From positions 744,001-808,000 of the forward strand of contig NZ_PJBB01000003.1 in NCBI RefSeq assembly GCF_002836595.1: DNA of 64,000 bases. Direction: 5' to 3'. The notes beneath the pieces are model-generated. The model was not told the DNA's origin. It was given only the letters and a program-made list of their open reading frames with translations, and searched no databases. Shown one piece after another: positions 53,989-63,582 of this stretch; position 1 is the first letter of the stretch, and each line of letters starts with the position of its first letter. The DNA comes from Tenacibaculum sp. Bg11-29 (GTDB taxonomy: Bacteria > Bacteroidota > Bacteroidia > Flavobacteriales > Flavobacteriaceae). The position numbers and the translations under genes were made by a program.

Positions 53989-55668
53989 ATGTCAAAACCC
54001 AATCATAAAGAACGTACCAGAGCCCAAGAATCTACCAATGCTATAGAAAAATTATATATTTCTATGCGACACTTATTTAGTCGTGGTTTTTATAAACCAA
54101 TGGGTATTTCTGGAGAAACATTACGTAAATCATTATTACAATTAAGACCAGAAATTTATGGGTCAATCGCAGAGAACAAAACCGAATTAAACGGTTTAGT
54201 TTATATTATTGAACGACTTCCTGAAGGTATTGAAGAATGTCAATTCATTAACTTAACTGCTGATGAAGGTTACCGAAATTCAAAATTCAAAACAATTGTT
54301 CCTCCAAAAAGAAGAAGAAATTGTTACCGTATTGACAAGGATCAAATGAATATTGAAATTACACGTGGTCGTTCTGAAATTTATGATATTCTTACGCACC
54401 TTACTTTTTTATTTATAGAGTCTCATAAAATTAAAGATCGTGTTCTTATTGAAAACGGAGAGGGTTTTATTAGAGAGTGGCTTCATTTAGAAGATATTGT
54501 TATATACAACAAAACACTTACCGACGAAGAAAAAGATGTGGTAGTTGTACATCTTGGTAATATTTTAGGAAGAACTTACGACGAGGTATATGATGCATAT
54601 AATACGTTTGCTTCTGAAGAAAAACCAAACAGGTTTTTTCATTTAATATATTGGTTAGGTAAACTTGCTATAAACGAAACTGTAAATGAAGAAAAACGTT
54701 CAATAAAATTTAGTTCTGTTTTAATAGAAGAAATTGGGCATCATTTTTACGGTGAAATTTGGGCTAACAACATTAAGAAAAACCTTATAGATAATGGTTT
54801 AATAGAACGTCCTATTCATATTATTAGTGCGAATATGCACAGTGTTATGAATAGTATTTACGGGCAAAATGCATTACCGAAAGAAGTTAAAAAGCACAAA
54901 GGCTTTGAACTTTTTGAAGTATTAAGTAATGCCAACAGCCAACCTTTACAAAAAGCAGTTAAAAACCATGCTTCAGAAAACGGGTTGATTTACCTAAAAG
55001 ATACTTCTGGTACAAATATTAATGTTCAGATTATTGATACTGAAAAAATAGATTTTGATACTACTTCATTTAAAAAAGTGAATTCAGTAGGAGAGAAGCC
55101 TGTAATTATAGTAATGGATTATGCTTTTGGAGAGCAAGCATATGAAACTATGGACGAATTACTAAAACCATACAAAACAGCTAAGAAAACAACTCATTTA
55201 GATGTTGTTTCTGTTTCTATAATGGGAAAAGCTGGTATTTTAGAGGGTGGAAAAGGAGACATTATGATTCCTTCTTCACATATTTTTGAAGGTACTGCAG
55301 ATAATTATCCGTTTAAAAATGAATTAGCAAAAGAAGATTTAGAAGGCTTTGGTGTTCAATCTTTTGATGGAGCTATGGTTAGTGTACTAGGAACTTCTTT
55401 ACAAAATAAAGATTTACTAAAATTCTTCCATGATTCTACTTGGAATGTTATTGGTTTAGAAATGGAGGGAGCGCATTACCAAAAAGCAATTCAAGCGAAT
55501 TCTAAAATTAGAGGAAATGTACGAGAAGATATTAAAGTACGATATGCTTATTATGCCTCTGATAACCCTTTAGAAACAGGAGCTACTTTAGCATCAGGTG
55601 GATTAGGAATGAGTGGTGTAACCCCCACCTATGCAATTACACAAAAAATACTAGAGCAAATATTTTAG
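53989..55668 (+). CDS. Protein with a nucleoside-phosphorylase-like C-terminal domain (DUF6909-like)
   Basis: 559 residues, cytoplasmic. The first ~300 residues form a helical region I do not recognise beyond Bacteroidota homologues (QLRPEIYGSIAENKTELNGLVYIIERLP). The C-terminal ~190 residues have features of the purine/uridine phosphorylase fold: SIMGKAGILEGGKGDIMIPS and VIGLEMEGAHYQKAI, the latter like the MEGA nucleoside-binding motif. I recall the family as DUF6909. It may bind or cleave a nucleoside; no substrate can be given. Confidence 0.65.
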   Translation: MSKPNHKERTRAQESTNAIEKLYISMRHLFSRGFYKPMGISGETLRKSLLQLRPEIYGSIAENKTELNGLVYIIERLPEGIEECQFINLTADEGYRNSKFKTIVPPKRRRNCYRIDKDQMNIEITRGRSEIYDILTHLTFLFIESHKIKDRVLIENGEGFIREWLHLEDIVIYNKTLTDEEKDVVVVHLGNILGRTYDEVYDAYNTFASEEKPNRFFHLIYWLGKLAINETVNEEKRSIKFSSVLIEEIGHHFYGEIWANNIKKNLIDNGLIERPIHIISANMHSVMNSIYGQNALPKEVKKHKGFELFEVLSNANSQPLQKAVKNHASENGLIYLKDTSGTNINVQIIDTEKIDFDTTSFKKVNSVGEKPVIIVMDYAFGEQAYETMDELLKPYKTAKKTTHLDVVSVSIMGKAGILEGGKGDIMIPSSHIFEGTADNYPFKNELAKEDLEGFGVQSFDGAMVSVLGTSLQNKDLLKFFHDSTWNVIGLEMEGAHYQKAIQANSKIRGNVREDIKVRYAYYASDNPLETGATLASGGLGMSGVTPTYAITQKILEQIF

Positions 55669-55739
55669 TCGCAGGGCGGCAACCTAACAGGCTTAATCAC
55701 CTGCATTTGCGTTATAAATTTATGAAAAAAAGTACATAA

Positions 55740-55773
55740 TACCTCGACGCATTCTGCGTCGAGGTATTTTTTT
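55740..55773 (+). terminator. Strong terminator
   Basis: TACCTCGACGCA / TGCGTCGAGGTA, a perfect 12-bp stem with a 3-base loop and T7. Confidence 0.95.
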
Positions 55774-55899
55774 CAGTAAAGAATACTTGTATAAGCTGCA
55801 CACAAACAATCATTAACAAATAGTATAACGGAGCACCTAATTTGTGAAAATTATGCAATTTTCAATCATATTTTATGCAAATAGCCTTTTTTCTTACTT

Positions 55900-55907
55900 T
55901 ATATTTG
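55900..55907 (+). promoter_or_regulatory. -7 promoter element (TATATTTG) of purD
   Basis: Exact consensus, 27 bases before the purD ATG. Confidence 0.65.
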
Positions 55908-55934
55908 CACTCACAACACAACAATACAACAACA

Positions 55935-57209
55935 ATGAATATTCTAATTTTAGGATCTGGCGGTAGAGAGCACGCTTTTGCAAAAAAACTTTCTGAAAGT
56001 AACAAAATAAATAAGTTATTTGTTGCTCCTGGTAATGCAGGTACTAGTTCTGTAGCTACAAACATTGCTATTAACCCAACAAATTTTGCGCAAGTAAAAG
56101 AGGTTGTTTTACAACAAGAAATTAACATGGTCGTTGTAGGCCCTGAAGCACCTTTAGTAGGTGGTATTCATGATTTCTTTTTAGCTGATAGCGAATTAAA
56201 AAACATTCCTGTAATAGGCCCTAAAAAAGACGGCGCTTTATTAGAGGGAAGTAAAGATTTTTCGAAGCAGTTTATGATAAAGCATAACATACCAACTGCA
56301 AAATATCAATCATTTACATCGGATACTTTAGCTGAAGGAAAAACTTTCTTAGAAACTTTAGCACCTCCATACGTTTTAAAAGCTGATGGTTTAGCAGGCG
56401 GAAAAGGTGTTTTAATTTTAACTGAGTTAGAAGAAGCTAAGGCTGAGTTAGAAGAAATGCTTGCTAATCAAAAATTTGGAGACGCTTCATCTACTGTAGT
56501 TATTGAAGAGTTTTTAAAGGGTATTGAACTTTCTGTGTTCGTTTTAACCGACGGAAAAAATTATAAAATTTTACCTTCTGCTAAAGATTACAAACGTATT
56601 GGTGAAGGTGATGCTGGTTTAAATACTGGTGGAATGGGTGCTATTTCTCCTGTTCCTTTTGCTACTGATGATTACTTACAAAAAGTAGAAGAACTTGTGG
56701 TAAAACCAACTATTGATGGTTTACAAAAAGACGGTATTGATTATCGTGGTTTTATTTTTATTGGATTAATGAACGATAACGGAAACCCATCTGTTGTAGA
56801 ATACAATGTTCGTATGGGAGATCCAGAAACTGAGGTTGTTTTACCAAGAATACAATCTGATTTAGTAGATTTATTTGAAGGTGTTGCTAATCAAACTTTA
56901 GGTGAAAAATCATACGAAGTTACTTCTCAAACTGCTACAACGGTAATGTTAGTTGCTGGCGGATATCCTGAAGCATACGAAAAAGGAAAAGAGATTACTG
57001 GTTTTAATACTGTTACAGATTCTATTGTTTTTCATGCAGGAACAACAGAAAAAGATGGTAAAGTAGTTTCTAACGGAGGTAGAGTAATGGCGGTTACTTC
57101 TTTTGGTGATTCTATTGAAGAGGCACTTAAAAAATCATATAATAGTATTGATAAGATTTCTTTTGAAGGAATGAATTATCGAAAAGATATCGGATTCGAT
57201 TTGGTATAA
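55935..57209 (+). CDS. purD: Phosphoribosylamine-glycine ligase
   Basis: 424 residues from the ATG at 55935 (MNILILGSGGREHAFAKKL); in-frame codons further upstream run through the promoter. GARS signatures: GPEAPLVGGIHDFF, VLKADGLAGGKGVLI, ATP-grasp loop, NTGGMGAISPVPF, YRGFIFIGLM, EYNVRMGDPETEVVLPR. Second step of purine synthesis, using PRPP made by Prs. Confidence 0.96.
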   Translation: MNILILGSGGREHAFAKKLSESNKINKLFVAPGNAGTSSVATNIAINPTNFAQVKEVVLQQEINMVVVGPEAPLVGGIHDFFLADSELKNIPVIGPKKDGALLEGSKDFSKQFMIKHNIPTAKYQSFTSDTLAEGKTFLETLAPPYVLKADGLAGGKGVLILTELEEAKAELEEMLANQKFGDASSTVVIEEFLKGIELSVFVLTDGKNYKILPSAKDYKRIGEGDAGLNTGGMGAISPVPFATDDYLQKVEELVVKPTIDGLQKDGIDYRGFIFIGLMNDNGNPSVVEYNVRMGDPETEVVLPRIQSDLVDLFEGVANQTLGEKSYEVTSQTATTVMLVAGGYPEAYEKGKEITGFNTVTDSIVFHAGTTEKDGKVVSNGGRVMAVTSFGDSIEEALKKSYNSIDKISFEGMNYRKDIGFDLV

Positions 57210-57216
57210 ATTAAAA

Positions 57217-57250
57217 AAAAAGGAGTTGATTTTATCAACTCCTTTTTTTT
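57217..57250. terminator. Terminator after purD
   Basis: AAAAAGGAGTTGAT / ATCAACTCCTTTTT, 14-bp stem and T run; symmetrical, so it may act in both directions. Confidence 0.9.
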
Positions 57251-57259
57251 GCTATAAAT

Positions 57260-57437
57260 TTGGCTGCGTCATTCAAAACAATATAAAAGTGTTCTTAACG
57301 AAGAAACAAAAGATTACTTCGAATGAAAAATTCTCGTAATAACGTTATTCTTAAAAACCTCATCATTCCTAACGAAGTGAAAGAATCTTTAATTAATAAA
57401 CAAATGATTACTTCTAATTAAAAAACGTTCCTTTCTG
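57260..57437. repeat. Decayed palindromic repeat remnants
   Basis: CGTCATTC, TTAACGAAGAAAC, GATTACTTCG and later CATCATTCCTAACGAAGTG, GAATCTTT, GATTACTTC resemble the palindromic family at 37-38 kb but no longer form full hairpins. Confidence 0.5.
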
Positions 57438-58481
57438 CTACATTGCTTTGTCTAAAGTAAATGAAAATTCAGAACCCTTACCAAACTCACTTTTTAGTAA
57501 AATAGTTTCGTTATGCGCCTCTATAATATGCTTTACAATAGATAATCCTAAACCAGAACCTCCTTGTTCGCGAGATCGACTTTGGTCTACCCTATAAAAT
57601 CGTTCGAATAAACGAGAAGTATGCTCTTCTTTAATTCCTTCACCATTATCGCTTATCTTAATAAGAAACTTATTTGAGTTGTAGTTTTCGATGCTTACCG
57701 TAGTTACACCATCTACCTTACCATACTTTATAGAATTTACAATTAAATTGATTAAAACCTGCTCTATACGCTCTACATCACCTTTTACAAAGCGAGGAAA
57801 TTCGTAAAGACTATCAAACATTAATGTTATGTTTCGTTTTTTAGCTTTCATTTCAAATAAATCAAAAACGTTTTGAACAACTTCTAGAATATTAAAGGTT
57901 TCAATATTCATTTTCATCCCCTCAGTTTCTAACTTAGCAATCATATCTAAGTCTTTAATAATTGAAGTTAATCGCTCTACACCTTTATTGGCTCTTCCTA
58001 AATACTTTGTACGTATCTCTTTATCTTCTGCAGCTCCTTCTATTAAAGTTAAAATATAACCTTGTACTGTAAACAACGGTGTTTTTAATTCGTGTGCTAC
58101 ATTTCCTAAAAAATCTCTTCTAAAAGAATCTCGTTGTGTTAATACTGCTATCTCCTTACTTCTTTCTTCTACGTATTTTTGTACACTTTCCGTTAATGCT
58201 TTAGCATCAGTTGTTACATCTTTTCTTTCTAAATCATTAACATCTAAAATAGAAATGTCTTCATATAGTTTTTTTACTCTTTGATAAATAAAATGCTCCG
58301 CTCTATATTGAATAATTAAAAACGAAATAACAAACATTACAATACCAAAAACAATAACAGCTCCTATACCTAATAAGTTAATTAAAAGAAAGTACGATAA
58401 TAAGGCAATTACCACAGATATTGAGGTAGAATATAATGCCGACCACAATGCGTATCGGTATGTTTTTTTTATTTTTTTCAT
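57438..58481 (-). CDS. PhoR-like sensor histidine kinase
   Basis: 347 residues. Two membrane helices at the N-terminus (about 12-50) with almost no periplasmic loop, so it probably senses through the membrane or a partner. HisKA box RDFLGNVAHELKTPLFTVQGYI with the phospho-His, then a HATPase: LINLIVNSIKYG, KISDNGEGIKEEHTSRLFERFYRVDQSRSREQGG and GLGLSIVKHIIEAH. Lies 120 bases after its response regulator on the same strand. Confidence 0.9.
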   Translation of the reverse strand: MKKIKKTYRYALWSALYSTSISVVIALLSYFLLINLLGIGAVIVFGIVMFVISFLIIQYRAEHFIYQRVKKLYEDISILDVNDLERKDVTTDAKALTESVQKYVEERSKEIAVLTQRDSFRRDFLGNVAHELKTPLFTVQGYILTLIEGAAEDKEIRTKYLGRANKGVERLTSIIKDLDMIAKLETEGMKMNIETFNILEVVQNVFDLFEMKAKKRNITLMFDSLYEFPRFVKGDVERIEQVLINLIVNSIKYGKVDGVTTVSIENYNSNKFLIKISDNGEGIKEEHTSRLFERFYRVDQSRSREQGGSGLGLSIVKHIIEAHNETILLKSEFGKGSEFSFTLDKAM

Positions 58482-58601
58482 TATAAAAATAAGATTTTAA
58501 AAGTGAAGTACTAGGCAACCTAAATTTAAAATACTGTTTTAGATAATTATGGTTTTTATGCATAAAGTTATCTAAAACAGTACGTAACTATTTTTAAACT
58601 A

Positions 58602-59297
58602 TTATTTTTCAGATTCTAAAACAAACTTATATCCAACACCTTTAACGGTTTTAAAAAAGTCGTCTCCAATTTTTTCGCGAAGCTTACGAATATGCACATC
58701 AATTGTACGGCCGCCAACTACTACTTCATTGCCCCAAACACTATCTAAAATTACCTCTCTTTTAAATACCTTTCCTGGCTTAGAAGTTAATAATGATAGT
58801 AATTCGAATTCTTTTCTTGGCAATGCTATTTTTTTTGTTCCTTTAAATACCACATACTCATCTCTATTTATAACAATGTCGCCAACCTTGGTAGTACCAT
58901 CAACACTTTCATCCGTTTTTAAACGTCTTAATAAAGATTTTACCTTGCTTACCAATACTTTTGGCTTTACTGGCTTGGTAATATAATCGTCTGCACCTGC
59001 ATCAAAACCTGCAACTTGCGAATAATCTTCACCTCTTGCAGTTAAAAAAGAAATAATTACATCTTCTAAAGATTTAATGTTTCTAATTTTTTCACATGCT
59101 TCAATACCATCCATTTCAGGCATCATAATATCTAACAATATTAAATGCGGACTTACTTTTTTTGCCTTTGCTACTGCTTCAGCACCGTTATTAGCTGTAA
59201 AAACTTGATAGCCTTCTGATTTTAAATTATATCCTACTATTTCTAAAATATCAGGCTCATCATCAACTAGTAAAATTTTAACATCATTCGTGTTCAT
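58602..59297 (-). CDS. OmpR/PhoB-family response regulator
   Basis: 231 residues. Receiver VKILLVDDEPDILEIVGYNL with phospho-acceptor in LILLDIMMPEMDG, SFLTARGEDYSQVAGFDAGADDYITKP; winged-helix output domain with LPRKEFELLSLLTSKPGKVFKREVIL and GGRTIDVHIRKLREKIG. Partner of the kinase at 57438. The phosphate regulon is a possible target by family resemblance only. Confidence 0.93.
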   Translation of the reverse strand: MNTNDVKILLVDDEPDILEIVGYNLKSEGYQVFTANNGAEAVAKAKKVSPHLILLDIMMPEMDGIEACEKIRNIKSLEDVIISFLTARGEDYSQVAGFDAGADDYITKPVKPKVLVSKVKSLLRRLKTDESVDGTTKVGDIVINRDEYVVFKGTKKIALPRKEFELLSLLTSKPGKVFKREVILDSVWGNEVVVGGRTIDVHIRKLREKIGDDFFKTVKGVGYKFVLESEK

Positions 59298-59320
59298 AGG
59301 TCATTTTATATTGTGTTACC

Positions 59321-59328
59321 CAAAAGTA
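59321..59328 (-). promoter_or_regulatory. -7 promoter element (TACTTTTG) of the response regulator
   Basis: Reverse-strand exact consensus, 24 bases upstream of the ATG at 59297. Confidence 0.6.
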
Positions 59329-59527
59329 ACTATAATATTACAAACCCTGCACGCTACCTTTTAACTTAACATTCATTTAATCATTCATAAACCTTCGCTT
59401 AAATTCGAAAGTAGGTAAATATAAAAGGTAATTATTTTTTTAAGTAAGGTTTTGTACCTTTATAAAAAAAAATTGCGATAAAAATAGTTACCTATAAAAG
59501 TACTGTTTATCGCTACAAAAAGAAAAA

Positions 59528-60244
59528 ATGCTGCATAAAATAAACATCCAAAACATTTTATTTTTAGACATTGAAACTGTTCCTGAGGTGGAATTGTTTG
59601 CCGATTTATCGGAAGAAAAACAAGAATTATACGCTTTAAAAACAGAATACCAACGAAAGGAGGAAGCTACTGCCGAAGCGTTTTATCATCGTGCTGGTAT
59701 TTGGGCAGAGTTCGGAAAAATAATTTGTATTTCGGTTGGTTATTTTATTGATATAAAAGGAGAAAAGCAATTACGAATTACTTCTTTTTTTGGTGATGAT
59801 GAAGCTAGTATCTTAACAGACTTTAAAAAATTACTCGATACTCATTTTAACCAAAACAAACATTTATTGTGCGCGCATAACGGTAAGGAATTCGATTTTC
59901 CGTACATAGCCCGTAGAATGATTATTAACCGAATAAACTTACCTAAAAAGTTAGATTTATTTGGGAAAAAGCCTTGGGAAGTTCCACATTTAGATACTTT
60001 AGAGTTATGGAAGTTTGGCGATTACAAACACTATACTTCTTTACGTTTGTTAACCTCTATCTTAAATATTCCTTCACCCAAACAAGATATTGATGGTAGC
60101 GAAGTAGCCAACGTATATTATAAAGAAAAAAACTTACCGCGCATTGTTGAATATTGCGAGCGAGATACTGTAGCTGTAGCGCAATTGGTGCTCCGTTTTT
60201 TAAACAAACCGATATTAGATCCAAAAAACATTGTTACGATATAA
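59528..60244 (+). CDS. PolB-like 3'-5' exonuclease domain protein
   Basis: 238 residues, RNase H-like DnaQ fold: motif I LFLDIETVPEVELF, motif II LLCAHNGKEFDFPYIARRM, motif III IVEYCERDTVAVAQL, so the DEDD metal ligands are all present. It is a stand-alone exonuclease resembling the proofreading domain of family B polymerases. Probably acts on DNA ends or structured nucleic acid; target unknown. Confidence 0.87.
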   Translation: MLHKINIQNILFLDIETVPEVELFADLSEEKQELYALKTEYQRKEEATAEAFYHRAGIWAEFGKIICISVGYFIDIKGEKQLRITSFFGDDEASILTDFKKLLDTHFNQNKHLLCAHNGKEFDFPYIARRMIINRINLPKKLDLFGKKPWEVPHLDTLELWKFGDYKHYTSLRLLTSILNIPSPKQDIDGSEVANVYYKEKNLPRIVEYCERDTVAVAQLVLRFLNKPILDPKNIVTI

Positions 60245-60395
60245 TTTGTAATTCCCTTTGGTACAATTAGATATATTTATTACATTTATTTCGAAAAATC
60301 ACTAAAGTAATAGTCCCCTATTCTTTTATTTTTAAAATATTAATGATATATACTTTCTTAACGGATACCCGTAAAGGAGTGTGATTGGGGTTGGT

Positions 60396-60468
60396 TAGAT
60401 TTGGTGTGTTAGAGAACGGGGTTAAAAAGGGGCTTTATTGCCCCTATAATCAGGAGTATAACTACTCC
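60396..60468 (+). promoter_or_regulatory. Promoter and two-hairpin leader of the defence operon
   Basis: TAGATTTG (60396-60403) matches the -7 consensus. The 5' leader then has two perfect 6-bp hairpins: AGGGGC / GCCCCT (60428-60445) and GGAGTA / TACTCC (60453-60468), the second followed by TTATTTA. Could be an attenuator. Confidence 0.5.
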
Positions 60469-60520
60469 TTATTTACTGATATAAACAAGCTATCTGTAAT
60501 AAAAGAAACATTCAAACTAG

Positions 60521-61612
60521 ATGACAAAAAACACAGATATATCAGTCAACTCAGGTGTTCATAACAATGTAGGAATGGAGTTCCAGAAACACTGCACTTT
60601 ATATTTACTTTTAGATAACTATCAAACAATAAAAGATAAAAAGTACTTTATTATCTTAGAGCATTTAGAAGACATTGTATTTGGATACATTGATAAAAAT
60701 AATTTACTCGAAGAAATTGAAACATTTCAAGCTAAAAAAGCTACAAACAAATGGTCGTTAAATAAATTACTTGAAATATTAAAAAAAATAACAGAAGTAA
60801 GTCAAACTATTTTAGATGACCCAATACCTAAATCTACTTCGTTTTCACAGACCAATTATTTTGCAACAAATAATACTATTGAATTAAAAAGTGATAAAAT
60901 AAAAAAAGTAACATATACAGAAACTATTAATGAAACAAAATCTGATGTTAAATATTCAGACATAGATGTTAATATTAAAAATAAAATCTTAAAAGGCAAT
61001 AAAAATGTTACTTTCTCAAAAATTGACAAAATTAATATAAAAACACTTTCTTTAAAATTTGTCGATTTAACAAGAACTTCAAGAAATCAAATTGAGCAAT
61101 TATATGGTAAGTCAAAAGTTATTTTCGGAAATGATATAGAAGACCACAAAGCTGCTATTGATACTTTACTTTTTTATCTAAAAAGTATTGAATCTAAATT
61201 TAATCAAGGGGGTATTGCTCTTTTAAGTGATAAAACAAAAAGAATAGAATCTAAGGAAATTAATAAAGTATTTAATTTACTTACTAAAAGAAAACTTGCT
61301 TATGATTTTTGGAGAGAAAAAGAAAAAGAGATTTGTAAAGCTTTAAAAATAACTTTTCTTGATAGAACTCAATTTGAATTACATTACCTAAACAGTTTTG
61401 ATAAATTTAAAGACTTAAATGAAAGCGAACATAAAAAGATTTTCGATTTCATAGAAAATAACAAATCAATTTTCGGAAAACATTATGATGAAGGAGATTG
61501 TATTTTAGAGTTTTATATCGAATTTAATAAAACAAAAACTACAACTTTGAGAGATTTACAATTAAAAGCAGTTGTGTCTGCTGGTTTTATAGAAATTAAA
61601 AGCACAATATGA
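60521..61612 (+). CDS. Cap4/DUF4297-like nuclease, LmuA-type effector candidate
   Basis: 363 residues. A PD-(D/E)xK-type nuclease site is visible near the N-terminus: Glu 47 and Asp 51 in LEHLEDIVFGY, then Gln 70-x-Lys 72 in EIETFQAKKA. The start GMEFQKHCTLYLLLDNY also fits the Cap4/DUF4297 pattern. The remaining ~270 residues are Lys/Ile-rich and unassigned. Overlap of 4 bases (ATGA) with an SMC-like ATPase gene suggests a Lamassu-type pair in which this is the DNA-cutting effector. Family assignment is by motif only. Confidence 0.68.
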   Translation: MTKNTDISVNSGVHNNVGMEFQKHCTLYLLLDNYQTIKDKKYFIILEHLEDIVFGYIDKNNLLEEIETFQAKKATNKWSLNKLLEILKKITEVSQTILDDPIPKSTSFSQTNYFATNNTIELKSDKIKKVTYTETINETKSDVKYSDIDVNIKNKILKGNKNVTFSKIDKINIKTLSLKFVDLTRTSRNQIEQLYGKSKVIFGNDIEDHKAAIDTLLFYLKSIESKFNQGGIALLSDKTKRIESKEINKVFNLLTKRKLAYDFWREKEKEICKALKITFLDRTQFELHYLNSFDKFKDLNESEHKKIFDFIENNKSIFGKHYDEGDCILEFYIEFNKTKTTTLRDLQLKAVVSAGFIEIKSTI

Positions 61613-63339
61613 GCGTAAAATTAGAAATACAAAATATTTTAGTATACAGTGAATTGAATGATAGATATTTCTACACAACATTTGATAATAAATTAAATGT
61701 TATATATGGGAAAAATACAGCTGGTAAAAGCACATTAATTCAACTCATTCTTTATGCGTTTGGCATAAATGATAATAAAATCAAACTTTCTGAAATATTA
61801 ACAGAGGAAATTTTTGTTAGATTAGATTGTGTAATCACAAAAAACAATGAAAAATTAAAATTTACTTTCATTCGTCAAGACGAAACCCTAATTGTAAAAG
61901 ATCCCAATTCTAAAGTAATACGTTTTAATGGTATTGGTAGCGACCAATCTGCTGAGCATATAAAATTAAAAAAATATTTTAATAGCTTATTTGACTTCAA
62001 CCTACTTTTAGAATCAAATAGTGGAATTTCTGAAGCACCAATGGAAACATTGTTTTTACCTTATTATGTTTCTCAAGATGTAGGCTGGGTATATTTGAGG
62101 AAGTCATTTAGTAATTTAACTTTTTACAAAAACTTCAAAGAAGATTTTTTAGATTATTACTTAGGTATAGAAAATGTAATTGATAGAGAAGAAAAAAGAA
62201 AAATTGAAAATGAATTAAGAAGCTTACAACAACAAATGAAATTCTTTTCTGATGTAGAACAGGAAAATCAAGAATTAGAAGTTTCTCAAATAATAAACGA
62301 TTCTCTTGCTGGTAAAGCAAATGAATTAATAATATCTTTATCAAATAATAAAAGTGATTTAATTACTTTAGAAAAAGATTATGTTAATGAATCTAATAAA
62401 TTAACTTTTTATAATCAAAGACTTTCAGTTGTTTCTAAAGTAAAGAGAAATCATAAAAATCAATTTCCTGGAGAAGATTCTTGCCCTACTTGCTCACAAA
62501 TATTACCAGAAAACATTGAAGAAATTTATGAATTTTTCCAAGAAGAGAATGATACTATTTCATTACAAAGTGAACTGAAAGAAAAAATAAAAAATTCTCA
62601 ATCTAAAGTAAATTCAATAAATAAGAAAATAGAGAAATCTCAAAAAGAAATAAACAAAGAATATAGTACATTTAATAAATATTCAGAAAACAAAATAACT
62701 CTAGAAAACTGGATTGAAAACAAAGCAAATATTCAACTTTATGATAATTTGATTAAACAAATTGGAACATTAAAATTAGAAATCGACAAGTTAAAATTAA
62801 AATTAAAAGAATACAAAACTGAAAAAGATATTTATTTTGCAAGGGAAAAAAAGAATCACATTTTTAAATCGGCTTACTTTAAAAATAATATTAATTTAGG
62901 AATACCAAATTTAGAAGAAGATAGATTTAATAAATTATATGAAATTTCAAGCTTTCCTTTTCAAGGTGTTCAATTACATTTAGCAATATTAAGTTATCAT
63001 TTTGCTTTTAATGAACTCTTAACGAAAACTAAAGGAATACATAGATTACCTTTTATTTTAGACAGTATATTTAAAGAAGATATTGAAGGTGGTAATAAAG
63101 AAAAGATATTGAATTTTATAAACTCCAATTTTCCTAAAGACACACAAACAATTTTATCAATCGCAGATGATAAAAATATTGATTCACACATAGAACAATA
63201 TAAGAATGAAATTTTTAAAGATAATGCTCATATGATTTGCATAGGAGATGGAACAGAAGAAAAAGCACTACTAGCTGAAAATGACAATTCTCAGTCCAAA
63301 TTAATCTCTGAAACATACGAAATTATGGAAACAATATAA
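61609..63339 (+). CDS. SMC/Rad50-like zinc-hook ATPase, LmuB-type candidate
   Basis: 576 residues. Walker A GKNTAGKST at about 34-42. Two long coiled-coil arms flank a zinc-hook Cys pair, CPTC (292-295). The second ATPase half has FPFQGVQLHLAILSYHFAFN in the place of the ABC signature and PFILDSIFKED as Walker B, with Asp 485 followed by Ser rather than Glu. This organisation fits the SMC-like subunit of Lamassu-type anti-phage systems. It probably senses foreign DNA and frees the nuclease partner; no third subunit (LmuC) is encoded next to it. Confidence 0.75.
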   Translation: MSVKLEIQNILVYSELNDRYFYTTFDNKLNVIYGKNTAGKSTLIQLILYAFGINDNKIKLSEILTEEIFVRLDCVITKNNEKLKFTFIRQDETLIVKDPNSKVIRFNGIGSDQSAEHIKLKKYFNSLFDFNLLLESNSGISEAPMETLFLPYYVSQDVGWVYLRKSFSNLTFYKNFKEDFLDYYLGIENVIDREEKRKIENELRSLQQQMKFFSDVEQENQELEVSQIINDSLAGKANELIISLSNNKSDLITLEKDYVNESNKLTFYNQRLSVVSKVKRNHKNQFPGEDSCPTCSQILPENIEEIYEFFQEENDTISLQSELKEKIKNSQSKVNSINKKIEKSQKEINKEYSTFNKYSENKITLENWIENKANIQLYDNLIKQIGTLKLEIDKLKLKLKEYKTEKDIYFAREKKNHIFKSAYFKNNINLGIPNLEEDRFNKLYEISSFPFQGVQLHLAILSYHFAFNELLTKTKGIHRLPFILDSIFKEDIEGGNKEKILNFINSNFPKDTQTILSIADDKNIDSHIEQYKNEIFKDNAHMICIGDGTEEKALLAENDNSQSKLISETYEIMETI

Positions 63340-63582
63340 AATACTACAGCTACACCTTATAGCATAGCCCGGATTTAAAGACTGAATGACAAGCCTTTGA
63401 CAAACGAAAAACACCCCCTGTTCCCTTCTAATTTTAAAGAAAATACAAACCAACATTTATCTATTAATTCATTACCAAAAACAATTATTAAAAAAATGTA
63501 AAACGGATAGAATAATTTATTAAATTTAATGCATAAACAATGTAACTAACACTATGCTAGTTTGTTAAAAAAATTGCAAAAT
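63340..63582. other. Intergenic region before the last gene
   Basis: Nothing coding is seen. A slightly GC-richer stretch around 63365-63420 (TAGCCCGGATTTAAAGACTG) differs from the surrounding sequence but shows no clear hairpin. Confidence 0.35.

Noticed and set aside
55668-55715. GC-rich stretch after the phosphorylase-like gene as an RNA gene
   Set aside because: Only a short GCAGG/CCTGC pairing is visible; insufficient for any known RNA family.
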